The notes under the pieces: generated by a model
What the model saw: the letters and a program-made list of their open reading frames with translations, nothing else
What the model was told of the DNA's origin: nothing
Database searches by the model: none
Assembly: GCA_021030905.1 (NCBI GenBank)
Contig: JAGFMI010000014.1
Coordinates: 496,001-560,000 of the forward strand
Origin: Pyrenula massariospora
Taxonomy: Eukaryota > Ascomycota > Eurotiomycetes > Pyrenulales > Pyrenulaceae
Direction: 5' to 3'
Length of the DNA stretch: 64,000 nt
Program-made: the position numbers and the translations under genes
Shown here: positions 1-10,543 of the stretch, piece by piece
Position numbering within the stretch: the stretch's first letter is position 1
Layout: every line of letters starts with the position of its first letter

Positions 1-350
1 CCATCCCATTGCTTGCACCTCACCTGACCAGCAGTGCCCGAGCCAAAAGGAAAAGGCAAAAGCCCGAAACGGCATATGAAGACGACAACGAGGGAGGGAT
101 GGGGCTTTGAAATTCCCGGCCCCCAGCCTAATCCGCGATGCTAGGCACTACACCACACCTTATCCCGCCAAGGGTCAGACTTACCTGATCACCGGAGGCA
201 ATGAATGTGAGAGTCCCTCGGGGCCAGCTTCTGGATCTAGTCGCCTGGGCAGTGATTGGGCTTGGGCTTTTTCCAACATTGAGGGATGGGGGCGGCTCGC
301 GGGGTTGATTAGGGCATGACTATATGAGTTATCAGGAAGGGGATCGTGGA

Positions 351-360
351 CTTATATAAG
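351..360 (+). promoter_or_regulatory. TATA-like palindrome upstream of the repeat-peptide gene
   Basis: The palindrome CTTATATAAG lies 178 bp before the ATG of the secreted peptide gene. A pyrimidine-rich leader with CAAG and ACAAG motifs follows, as is common near fungal transcription starts. The same ten bases occur at 61784-61793, just before another gene for a secreted protein. The rest of 1-537 shows no gene I can support. Confidence 0.45.
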
Positions 361-537
361 GCGACGGTCCTGGGTTGTTGAGTTTCCTAATTTACGCCGC
401 AAGATCTAGATCGCAAAAACAGACCATTTTCTTGAATTCGTCACTATCGTTGACTTTCCCAGTTTGATCATCTACAAGGATATATTTTCATCTCTACAAG
501 CTTTTTCTACAACCTGTCCGTCTCCAAATCGAACAAG

Positions 538-834
538 ATGCAGCTGTCCACCCTCCTCTCCTTCCTCCTCCTACCAGTCACCCTGACCCTCGCAGCTCCT
601 GCCCCAAGACCAATGTACCTGTCCAGCCCAAAGGCGGCAGTCGAAACCGATCCTGAGCCTGGGACGAGCACACCGCCGAGAGACCCCATGTACCTCCACG
701 GCGACGAGACAACCCAATCGCGAAGAAGTCCCATGTACCTCCACGGCGACGACACAACCTCATCGCGAAGAAGTCCCATGTACCTCCCAGATTACAGCGA
801 GGGTACCGATGGTGATGCGACCACACCCCAATGA
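538..834 (+). CDS. Small secreted repeat peptide precursor with Kex2-type sites (RiPP or signalling-peptide candidate)
   Basis: 98 residues, single exon. Residues 1-19 form a classic signal peptide: Leu-rich core, then Thr-Leu-Ala before the likely cut. The remainder holds four PMYL copies, at residues 25, 50, 65 and 80. Copies 2 and 3 sit in two near-identical 15-residue units, PMYLHGDETTQSRRS and PMYLHGDDTTSSRRS, each ending in an Arg-Arg Kex2-type site. Each MYL follows an X-Pro dipeptide (RP, DP, SP, SP), and the predicted mature N-terminus is AP-AP-RP-MYL. Ste13-type dipeptidyl aminopeptidases remove such dipeptides during yeast alpha-factor maturation. The design resembles dikaritin precursors (ustiloxin, phomopsin) and Kex2-processed repeat proteins, but no UstYa/DUF3328 partner is visible in this window. 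It could also be a pheromone-like signal. The start follows from the signal peptide and the upstream TATA-like box. The gene looks real; its function is unknown. Confidence 0.8.
   Translation: MQLSTLLSFLLLPVTLTLAAPAPRPMYLSSPKAAVETDPEPGTSTPPRDPMYLHGDETTQSRRSPMYLHGDDTTSSRRSPMYLPDYSEGTDGDATTPQ
685..786 (+). repeat. 45-bp tandem coding repeat, two full units plus a 12-bp start of a third
   Basis: Units at 685-729 and 730-774 differ by only a few bases. The third, from 775, keeps only the PMYL codons. The unit starts at CCCATGTACCTC and ends in the Arg-Arg-Ser codons CGAAGAAGT. Near-identity at DNA level suggests recent duplication or repeat homogenisation of the peptide core. Confidence 0.9.
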
Positions 835-1555
835 AACTCCCAATAGGTGTATGTTTCGGCGGGTGGTCGTCGAAGCGGTTAGGGCCTTGACGAGGATTTC
901 TCTATTTGGAATTTTCTTTGTCGACATGATACTAGGGGTATGAGTTGGTCAGTTATGGGTCTGTACAGCACACGGGAATCTGCATTGGCGCTGCAGGCCG
1001 GCGTGGTTGGGATATGTACAGCGGGCGTTACCCTGGAAAGAACCTTTTCCAGATAGCGACGGCGTTTTTGCATTGCTTGGAAAGATTGGGAGGGATATGA
1101 TAGGCGGATGGTCTACGCTCGTGAAGTTGCTGGAAGACGCGAAAACTGATATCATATAACAGCGGTCGCTAGAAATCTGAGCGCGGTGAAGCCGTGCAGC
1201 TAGAGAGGGGGACCACTTGAGTAGGTCGATGGCTTTTTGTTCATACGGTCCTTTTCTTGTATATATTGCAGCATCGTATGGATATTTGGCTTAAAGACGA
1301 GGGTACTTTGTCTAGTCTCTACTCGTGTCGCCGAAATCATTCATCCATGACGTGGATCCTGTGATCCCATTATCAAGCAATTAGTCTGCGTAGAGGGAGT
1401 CGTCTCTCTGGAAGATGAGCCTTTCTCATAAGCGCAGCGTCAAAACGTTTCTGACGAGCAGCACCCACAGTTCAGAAGGTACTTGAAAGGGTTCCATACA
1501 CGTGACTTTGTGCCTACGTCTCGGCCAGCATTACTACTAAGAACAGAAGACAGTG
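835..1555. other. Gene-free interval between the peptide gene and the sirtuin
   Basis: About 720 bp hold the 3' flanks of both genes, which converge here. Only short ORFs without protein-like composition are present. I see no RNA gene or repeat. Confidence 0.6.
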
Positions 1556-2695
1556 TCACCCTAGAATTTTTGTTACCTCTGGGAGAACCTCCTCGGCAGG
1601 TTGGCTACACCTGACGCCGAGCCTATCGTTTACTGGTTGGTCATCAGATCCTGCGAAGAATCCCTCTTCTTTCCGGACGCCCCCGAGATTTAAGATGCCA
1701 ATCGGCATTTCTCGGTCGTGCGCCCTCTTCACCAGACGCCACGCGGAATATGTCGCCAGGCTACTTCCAACTACCAAGATTCTCCCCGCTTCGTCAACTG
1801 CCTCTTCCGCTGCTTCCTTGACAATCTCTGGTATTGATTCGCCGAACATTATCACATTTGGCTTGAGAATGCCAGCTGTCGAGGTCGGTGACCAGGCGCC
1901 GTCGGCGTCAATCTCCACTTTTCCTATCCTCCCATCACCACGCATTGGCGGATTAGCTAGGCACTTTGGGCAGGCTGGATACCTGAATGTTGTGTAAGGG
2001 GCACCCGGTACGTCAGCATCGCCATCGGGATTGGTCCTAAAACCCCTTTTCCTTCTTTCGGCTGGATTCTCAGTGTCCAAGGCACCGGTTCGCATTAGCT
2101 CAGCGAGAAAAGCCTGCCACGCGGGATTCAAGTTTGATAAGGACTGCTGGAAATCCTCTCGTGGGAGGTACTGCCCGCAATTGATGCATACAAGGGCCCG
2201 TAAAAACCCATGTAGCTCTAGAATCGGAATGTCGGGATGGGCTTTCGTGTGGAAGGAGTCTACATTCTGCGTGATGACGCTCGAAATGTATCCCTTCTTC
2301 CCCAGATCTGTCACTGCATAATGTGCAGCATTGGGCTTGGCTTTGTATAGGCTGTTCCACCCGAGGAAGCTTCTGGCCCAGTATCGCTTCCTCGCTTCGT
2401 GGTTGCTCACGAATTCGTTGTAATAGATTGGTCGATAGCTCTTGTTCTGCGTGTAGGTCCCATTCTCGCCTCTGTAGTCCGCCAGCCCGGATGCTACCGA
2501 TATTCCTGCACCTGTGAGGAGGACTGTCTGATCATTTCGGCCGTAGTCCGTCCCGCGCAGGTACGGGGAAGGGGGAGCGGACAGGAACTGGGCGAGTGCG
2601 TCAGCTGCACCGGAGAGGGTGGACGCGCTTCTCGGGATGATCAAGGGAGGTGGGAGAGGCCCTGTGTAGGGGATTCGCATCAAGGGTTTTTGCAT
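1556..2695 (-). CDS. NAD-dependent deacylase, class II (SIRT4-like) sirtuin
   Basis: About 379 residues from the ATG at 2695; a second ATG five codons on (2680) is equally plausible. Sirtuins use NAD to remove acyl groups from lysine or transfer ADP-ribose. Visible motifs, numbered from this ATG: the NAD-binding GAGIS at 62-66 followed by SGLADYRG; TQNVDSFH; the catalytic His of LELHG at about 162; zinc cysteines CINC (170, 173) and CPKC (242, 245); and a late VVGSSLATYSAW segment. The extended YRPIYYNEF region fits fungal SIRT4-type proteins, which I know as mitochondrial. An acidic stretch between the zinc pairs is longer than in bacterial forms. No intron is needed. The frame upstream of this start runs into a TGA at 2792-2794. 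It is divergent from the CDF transporter and shares a promoter of about 300 bp with it. Confidence 0.85.
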   Translation of the reverse strand: MQKPLMRIPYTGPLPPPLIIPRSASTLSGAADALAQFLSAPPSPYLRGTDYGRNDQTVLLTGAGISVASGLADYRGENGTYTQNKSYRPIYYNEFVSNHEARKRYWARSFLGWNSLYKAKPNAAHYAVTDLGKKGYISSVITQNVDSFHTKAHPDIPILELHGFLRALVCINCGQYLPREDFQQSLSNLNPAWQAFLAELMRTGALDTENPAERRKRGFRTNPDGDADVPGAPYTTFRYPACPKCLANPPMRGDGRIGKVEIDADGAWSPTSTAGILKPNVIMFGESIPEIVKEAAEEAVDEAGRILVVGSSLATYSAWRLVKRAHDREMPIGILNLGGVRKEEGFFAGSDDQPVNDRLGVRCSQPAEEVLPEVTKILG

Positions 2696-3002
2696 GGAAT
2701 GAAAGACATGGTTGAGATGTGGAGGAGGTGGCAGAAGGGTACCTTCCCCAGCTTGGGGGACGTCATCACCGTCGGAGTCGCCCGCACCCAATCAAGGCGT
2801 GGTTCCTGGCTGTGCACCGACGCGATAAAGGTTCACGAATCGCATGAAAGGCTTCTTCCTCCGGGATAAGTTCGGGAGACAGCGTTGCTTCGTAACATTT
2901 GGCATTAAAGTTCTGCTATATCTTCTGGCTGTTTTGTGACATGGACCACGAACGCCTCTCCTTTTTCCCCGAAAGACAAGGTGTCTTGAGCGCGTCGCAT
3001 CC

Positions 3003-4492
3003 ATGCCGCTTACGCAGCAGCTGCGCGGCTCTTTGCGGTCCACATTGAACAATAGCCCCTTGACGAAGCAATTTTTTTCAGGTGACTCGAAGCTTCAATG
3101 CGCCGGCAACTTCATAAACACAGGATTATCCAGATACCAGATTCGTGTGTTCAGAACGACGGCTTGCATGTTCACTCCGTCTGTTCAATTGCTCCCCTCC
3201 TCTCCTTCGATAACCTCGATTCATCAGTTCTTACAGCCCACCATGTCGGTAATCCAAGCTCGAAATCACAGTGGACACTCACATTCACATTCGCATTCAC
3301 ATGACAATACCTATCTGACCTCTGCAAACAAGAAAGACGCCGGCGTGCGCATCACAAGAATTGGGCTTTTTGTGAACCTGGGCATGGCAATAGGCAAGGG
3401 AATCGGAGGCTACATATTTCACTCGCAGGCTCTGGTGGCGGACGCATTCCATGCCCTCACAGACCTCGTGTCTGATTTTATGACCTTGGCTACTGTGTCA
3501 TGGTCGTTAAAGTCTCCCTCTGCCAGATTTCCTAGCGGTTACGGCAAGGTTGAGAGTTTGGGAGCTCTGGGTGTCAGCGGGCTACTTCTCTTTGGTGGCA
3601 TTGGCATGGGACTCAATGCTCTTGATGCCATATACACGCAGTTCTTTCTGGACGCCGCTGCAGCCGCGCACCATCATGGCCTGTTTTCTTTTTTGGGCCA
3701 CGACCATTCCCATGAGACACATCTTCCTAACCTTAATGCGGCGTGGCTGGCAGCGGGCTCGATTGCGGTTAAGGAATGGTTGTACGGAGCGAGTAAGTTG
3801 ACAACGGCTTATTGGAGCAGACGTGCTGATAGAGGTCTCTAGCGATGAAGGTTGCTCGAGAACGCAAATCTTCGGTACTTGCCTCAAACGCCGTCCACCA
3901 CCGCATCGATTCTCTGACCAGTATTGTTGCCTTACTGACGATCGGCGGAGCCCACGTGTTCACCGATGCTTCGTGGCTAGATCCTGTTGGAGGCTTGATT
4001 ATATCCACTATGGTCATCCACGCTGGGTTCGGGAATACCCGCACATCGCTTTTGGAGCTTGCCGATGTCACGGTGGATGACGATATCAAAAAGTCAGTGC
4101 GCAGGGCGGCAACGAAAGCTATCAATGGCGATACCAAATCTGGAGAGCCCGCGGTGTTGGGCGCTTCCGAAATCGAAGTCCGTGATATTCAGGGTCTGAA
4201 GTCTGGCCAAAACTATTTGATGGAGGTCGAGGTTGCAATGCCCGGAAGCTGGTCTATTGAAAGAACTATGCCTATTGAAGAGGCTATTCGAGCTCGAATA
4301 GGCAATAAAGTGAGGGGTGTAAAAAGGGTCAAAGTTCGATTCATTCCAAAACAAGAGACAACAAAGGACTTCTCCGACGAGTTCATTGGTCCAGATATCA
4401 GCCCACGGAGCTCGCCCGAGCCTGAAGACGAACACGACTTCGAGCAAAAGCAGAATCAGGAATATAAGGCAAATGGGAAGAAGTACCGGTGA
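3003..4492 (+). CDS. Cation diffusion facilitator, mitochondrial Mmt1/Mmt2 type
   Basis: Two exons (3003-3792, 3843-4492) give 479 residues. The 50-nt intron has donor GTAAGT, a GCTGAT branch and acceptor TCTCTAG. Splicing yields the CDF signature WLYGATMKVARERKSSVLAS followed by NAVHHRID. CDF proteins export divalent metals by proton exchange; the Mmt branch is linked to mitochondrial iron. The first 80 residues are Arg/Ser/Thr-rich with few acids, like a mitochondrial presequence. A His-Ser repeat (HSHSHSHSHD) follows at about 90-100, then transmembrane helices with the metal-site pairs VADAFHALTD and HHRID. A second His cluster (AAHHHG...GHDHSHETH) lies in a central loop. The C-terminal third is the cytoplasmic/matrix CDF domain, ending in an acidic tail. 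An alternative start at 3243 would drop the presequence. Confidence 0.88.
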
Positions 4493-5064
4493 AACTCGCA
4501 AGTGGAGCGGGTATTCGCGGAGGAAGCAGAACCTTCTGATTGGCCTGCAGTCACCTTATGTCGAGGTCCGCAGAGTAGCCAAAGTAGCTATTCCTGTGGG
4601 AGGGTCCAGGAGATGCTCCCAAGTCGTTGGCTTTGAATGATATCCAGGAGACAGATCATGAGACATTGGAAAACTATTGAAGGAAAGCGTTTGGCAAGCT
4701 GTAGTATTTGGGAAAAGATCTTGGCCGGCAACAATTGCCTCGGCAGCGGAAGATTCGGCTAAATACCCTCGCGGAGAAATCGAGAGGATGCCCCTCTACT
4801 GACAAGTAGTGGGGCAAATAAGAAAAAAAAACAGTTGCGTCGACTTCACATCAACAATGGCATATCACGAGCCGTCGCCGGTGCATAGCTTGTCGTCAAT
4901 TAGATCGTGCACCTTTGCGAAACTTCTCCATGATGCCGCTTGTGGATCTAGATCCCTGTGTCTCGTCGTACTAACAACCCTTAAGAGATTGTCTTCCGTC
5001 CTGCAGGTGCACTGAATCTCTCTAGTTCTACATCATTTCATTTTGTTGTGTTGAAATCATCACT
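4493..5064. other. Intergenic interval, CDF 3' flank and xylulose kinase promoter
   Basis: About 570 bp, with an A-rich run near 4825 and a pyrimidine-rich leader before the next start. Short ORFs here have no protein-like composition. Confidence 0.5.
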
Positions 5065-6860
5065 ATGGCTCCTCAAGGCCCTTTGTACCTAGGGTTTGAC
5101 CTCTCTACTCAGCAATTGAAAGGACTTGTCGTGGATTCCTCCTTGAAGGTAGTATACAATGAGAAATTCGACTTCGACGCCGAAGCTAAAGGATTTAATA
5201 TCGACAAAGGTGTAATGACTAATGAAGCTGAGCACGAGGTTCTTGCTCCAGTAGCGATGTGGCTGCAAGCCTTAGATGCAGTTCTAGAAAAGTTGAAAAA
5301 GACTGGTCTCGATTTCACCCGCGTGAGAGGCATCAGTGGGGCAGGGCAACAGCACGGCAGTGTGTACTGGAACACTGAGGTGGATGAAAGATTATCGACT
5401 TTAGACAGTTCTCAGTCATTGGAATCACAGCTGGACACCGCGCTGGCGCATCCATACAGTCCCAATTGGCAGGATGCTAGCACCCAGAAAGAATGCGATG
5501 AGTTCGATGAATGTCTTGGAAGCGCATATGCATTAGCGGTCGCAACGGGGAGCAAAGCACATCACGTAAGGCCCAACCTCAAGGAATAGATACGAAGACT
5601 AATCTGTTTCCCTAGAGGTTTACAGGGCCACAAATCCTTCGTTTCCAGCGCAAATATCCGGAAGCCTATATCAAGACCTCTCGTATCTCCCTAGTTAGCT
5701 CGTTCCTCGCCTCGTTGTTTCTTGGGAACATAGCGCCATTCGACATATCTGATGTCTGTGGTATGAATCTGTGGGATGTCAAAGGTGGCAAGTGGCATGA
5801 AAAATTGCTTGAGCTCGCAGCAGGCTCATTTGGCGTGCCGGATCTGAAAAAGAAACTTGGCGATGTTCCTAAGGATGGAGGATCAGCCCTTGGAAATACC
5901 TCCTCCTACTACGTCAAGCGATACGGTTTTGATCCCAATTGCACAGTGTTTGCCTCCACGGGGGACAACCCATCGACTATACTTGCATTACCTTTGCGGT
6001 CGTTGGATGCCATGGTTTCCCTAGGTACATCTACCACTTTCCTCATGTCAACACCAGAATACAAGCCAGATCCTGCAACACACTTCTTCAATTCTCCAAC
6101 CACGGCTGGGTTGTACATGTTTATGCTGTGCTACAAAAACGGCGGTCTTGCTCGCGAAAAAGTGCGTGATGTCAACAACGAGAAAGCCGGTGTGGCTAGA
6201 CAGGCTTCGTGGGAAGTGTTTGACGAGCTGCTGGGCATCACGCCTCCGCTTGCGCAGCGAGAAGGCAGTAAGCTGATGAAAATGGGCCTTTACTTTCCTC
6301 GGCCCGAGATCATACCCAACCTTCCAGTCGGTCAGTGGCATTACACATACGACCCTGGAAGTGAACATCTGCGAGAGAGTGAAGATGGCTGGCAGTTGCC
6401 AGCTGACGACGCTCGTGTCATTGTCGAAAGCCAGCTGCTGTCATTGAGGCTAAGGTCTAAAGAACTGGTGCACAGTCCCGCGGATGGATTGCCTCCGCAG
6501 CCTCGGCGGGTCTATCTAGTGGGCGGGGGCTCAAAGAACAGAGCTATCGCTAAAGTAGCTGGTGAGGTGCTCGGTGGGTCAGAAGGAGTTTACAAACTTG
6601 ATGTTGGCGAGAACGCGTGCGCATTAGGTGCTGCATATAAAGCAGTATGGGCCAAGGAAAGAAAGGATGGCGAGACGTTTGAGGATCTGATTGGAGAACG
6701 GTGGAAGGAAGACGAGTTTATTGAGAAGATCGCGGAAGGGTACCAAAAAGGAGTCTTCGAAAAGTACGGAGAGGCTGTAGACGCCTTCGAAAGGATGGAG
6801 AAAGAACTATTGCAGAGACATGGGCGGTTGAAGAGTGAGAAGCCTAGCGTGCAAACCTGA
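5065..6860 (+). CDS. D-xylulose kinase (FGGY family)
   Basis: Exons 5065-5565 and 5616-6860 give 581 residues, the usual size of fungal xylulokinase. The 50-nt intron (GTAAGG..CCCTAG, branch CTAAT) joins ATGSKAHH to [18 protein letters not shown]. The enzyme phosphorylates D-xylulose with ATP to D-xylulose 5-phosphate, feeding xylose and arabinose carbon into the pentose phosphate pathway in the cytosol. Evidence: N-terminal ATP-site [14 protein letters not shown]; the [11 protein letters not shown] segment around residues 93-103; the second-domain [15 protein letters not shown] followed by [13 protein letters not shown]; and the C-terminal [17 protein letters not shown] adenosine site. These are in the family order and no key segment is missing. 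The start is in a clean context and opens directly on the kinase fold. Confidence 0.93.
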
Positions 6861-7334
6861 TCAGATACCGTCCATTACTAGCATCTCAAAATTTATTACG
6901 AATATTGAATCTGGGGTGGCAGTCCTTCCTGTGCGGTCCTCATGCACATCCAACCATCACGTGCCCACAAATTTTCCACACGAGCATGCCAAGGCGGTCT
7001 CTGCTGCTGAGGCCGCAAGCGTTGGCGGAGAAGCCGAACTGGTGCACCACATAATTAGAGCTCCCAGGAATTTCATGTTCCCCTTTGGAATTTTTTAATG
7101 GTCGTCTTCCTATTTTGACCAAACCAATTACTTTTAAACTAATCTATCCTCGCCATCTAGCCTACTATGCTCTAAGCTAGGGTGCCTGCAAGGTTCCCTC
7201 CACAGCATCCAAATGAATCGGTGACAGCGACTGTATTTCTTCCCAAAGGCGCTCTTACCTAGCCTGGGAAGAAAGCCGACCCTCTGCGTGGCATTCCGCG
7301 TCCTTCTACGTCCTTCACTCGTCCGTTTAACGTT

Positions 7335-10300
7335 ATGGAGGAAGAGGTATATCTCGTGTTATCATCCGCTCGGTAAAGCTAGCAAGACGTTGAGCTAACA
7401 TAGCTTTCAATGCAGGTAGCGAAGGCGATCGAGATCTCCTACGACCCTTACGCCGAACAGGGCCTGAAGCAGCAAGCTTTTGAGTATGTGAATCGATTTC
7501 GACTCGAACCACGGAATTGGCAGCCTTGCCTGTCAATATTCACAAAGACACCTCGCCATCCGGAAGTCGTACGTCACTTTTGTCTTGAGATCGTCAACAA
7601 TGCTGTGCAAGCGGGTTTGGTGGATGCACAGGGCCTTGGAATGGTCAAAGATCAGTTGATGACCTACCTGCAAACGTCTTTGCGGTCAGACATGGAGGCT
7701 CAGTCAGATGGACCTGCCATACAGAACAAGATTGCCCAGACCATCATGTACCTTTTCACCGCTTTCTACGTGAGTGGATGGGAAAGCTTCTTTGACGACC
7801 TCCTCGCGCTCACATCGACCAACGGAAGTGGCCAGAAAGACAATCATTGGGGCGTTTTGTTCTATCTACGGGTTGTCAACTCGATCCATGACGAGATCGG
7901 AGACCAGCTATTATCAAGATCTCGCGACGAGCAAGACCGTGCAAACACTCTAAAGGACCTTATTCGGATGCGTGATGTCCGAAAGATTGCCTCCTCCTGG
8001 CAAGAAATCCTGACTCGCTGGCCGGATTCACTTGCAGTCAATGAGCTGTGCCTGAAAGCAATCGGCAAATGGGTTAGCTGGATTGATATTGGGCTTGTAG
8101 TCAATCAATCAATGCTCAATTTACTCTTTCAGCAACTACAGCGAGCACAAAAAACAGACCTGCAACCAGGCGAGGAATTAGCACGAGATGCAGCGATTGA
8201 CGTATTCACGGAGATCATCGGCAAGAAAATGAAATCTGCGGATAAAATTGAGATGATTGATTTTCTGAATTTGGAGAATGTCATCTCACAGCTCATCGCG
8301 TGTCCGCCACTCGATGCGCACCGAGGGGGACCACGTTATGATACTGACCTCGCAGAGGCAGTGGCAAAGCTTGTAAACACAGCTATGCTTGACATCGTTA
8401 AGTTGCTGGATACCGATTCTTCAGAAACGGAACATTGGCAGCGTACCGAGCGTATGCTACATTCTTTTCTCCCCCTTGTCCTTCGATTCTTTGCCGACGA
8501 ATACGACGAAGTCTGCTCGACTGTGATACCTTCCATCAACGATATCCTTTCCTACCTACGCAAGACGGCCAAGGACTCGGCAATGTCATCACAGCGAGCT
8601 GTTATGTTGCTTCCCATCCTAAAGGCGATCTTCGTAAAGATGAGATATGATGAAACTTCGTCTTGGGGCGACGACGACGAACAAACTGACGAGGCTGAAT
8701 TTCAAGAGCTCCGGAAGCGGCTACACGTGCTGCAAAATACTATTTCTGCTGCTGATGAACAGTTGTTTGTTGATGCCGTAAGAGGCCTTGTGGACTCGAC
8801 TTTCGAGAAACTCAAGACGACGCAGCTTGACTGGCGAGACTTAGACCTGGCGCTTTACGAAATGTTCATGTTCGGCGACGTTGCTTTGAAAACCGGAGGT
8901 TTGTACCAGAAGAACAAGCCAAATTCTTCGGGTGCAGAGCAATTGGTTCAAATGATGCTAGAAATGATTGACTGCGGTAGGGACCGTCTTTTGTATTTCG
9001 CGATCTCCACTGATTACTCGCAGACGTCCAATCATTCAACCATCCGGCTACCCAACTCCAGTACATGGAAATTTGTGTTCGCTACAGCTCGTTCTTTGAC
9101 CACCACACACAGTTCATCTCAAAAACGCTTCGAAATTTCCTCCAATTTGTTCATCATCCAGTAGTGAAGGTTAAAACTCGAGCTTGGTACCTATTTCATC
9201 GATTTGTTCGCTCTCTTCGCTCTCATGTGGGGCATACTGTACAAGAAGTCGTTGAAAGTCTGAGCGATCTATTAGCTATAGTTGCCGAAGTGCCCGATAC
9301 TGCTGGGGACGATGCTTCATCTGAGGGTCACGACTCGTCGGCTTATGCAATTTTTCAAAGCCAGCTATTTCTGTTTGAAGCTATCGGCTGCATTTGTGGT
9401 AGTCCGTCAGTGTCCGTGGAAAAGCAAGTATACTTCGGACAGTCTGTCATGAATCCTATTTTTGCGGACATTGAGCACAACTTGCCTCCAGCAAAATCCT
9501 CAGATGAACGCGCGGCATGGCAGATTCATCATGACCTGATGGCTCTGGGAACTCTAGCTCGAGGCTTCTTAGACTGGGTCCCTGGTGCGGCGAGTCCTTC
9601 GGCAGGGGCGCGACCGGAAGTTAGGGTTGCATTTGCAAGGGTCTCTGAGGCGACTCTAGTCACACTGGAATCCTTGAAAACGTCTTCCAACATTCGCGAG
9701 GCTTCAAGGTTCACTTTCGCACGGCTCATTGGTGTCTTAGGGTCGGAAATACTCGCTCAACTTCCTCGATGGATCGACGGACTTCTCACTGAATCATCTT
9801 CCAAGGACGAAATGGCGCTCTTTCTGAGATTACTTGACCAAATAGTATTTGGCTTCAAGGCAGAGATATATTCTATCCTCGACTCTTTGTTGACGCCATT
9901 TCTACAGCGAGTATTTGTGGGCTTGTCAGAATCAGCGTCTGGGACCGACGACGAGATTCAACTTGCTGAGTTGAAGCGGGAATACCTCAACTTCCTCCTA
10001 GTTCTCTTCAATAATCATCTTGGCTCTGTGGTCATAAGCGCCTTGAACCAACCGATTTTTGAGAGCGTTATTGGCACTATAGAGTATTTCACAAAGGATA
10101 CGGAGGACTATCCGACAGCCAAAATGGCTTTTGCGGTGCTCAGCCGGATGAGCTTAACGTGGGGAGGACCGGATGTAGTCGGCAGCGACGACAAACCTAA
10201 CGGATCATCTCAGTCAGTACCACAGCCTATGCTGCCTGGGTTCGACCAGTACATGATCACTCGGTTCTCACCACTCTGCTGGGCACTTCCAAAGACGCCA

Positions 10301-10543
10301 TCTTTTAGCGCAAAGGACGCGCAGGCGAGGCAGGTCCTAGGCGAAGCAGCTGCGCTGCAAAAGACGATCTATTCAAAGACAGGACAGGAGTATCTCTCAT
10401 GGCTACGGGACAATGAGCTGAGAAACGTGGGCATGAATGATGAGATGATGGGCGAATATCTTGAAAATCTCGTTGGCCAAGACTTAAAAGGTTTCAAAAC
10501 ATTCTTCCAAAATGTTGTTCTGCGAGCAACGGGAGGCAAGTAA
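7335..10543 (+). CDS. LOS1: Exportin-T, nuclear tRNA export receptor (Los1)
   Basis: Three exons: 7335-7346 (only MEEE), 7416-8976 and 9024-10543, giving 1030 residues, close to fungal Los1. Intron 1 (69 nt) has donor GTATAT and a perfect GCTAAC branch. Intron 2 (47 nt, GTAGGG..CGCAG) restores the hallmark [20 protein letters not shown]. Los1 is a karyopherin-beta made of HEAT-like helical repeats. It carries mature-ended tRNA out of the nucleus with Ran-GTP. Diagnostic stretches are the N-terminal [20 protein letters not shown], the exportin-1-like domain over the first 250 residues, and [19 protein letters not shown] in the middle. The minute first exon is easy to miss; without it the N-terminus is wrong. 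Composition and length look intact throughout. Confidence 0.92.

Noticed and set aside
2792-3052. 86-codon Arg-rich ORF in the same frame as the sirtuin, separated from it by a single TGA; could be a mitochondrial presequence exon.
   Set aside because: No GT-AG pair was found that removes the stop, it overlaps the CDF gene start on the other strand, and the internal ATG at 2695 gives a typical sirtuin start.
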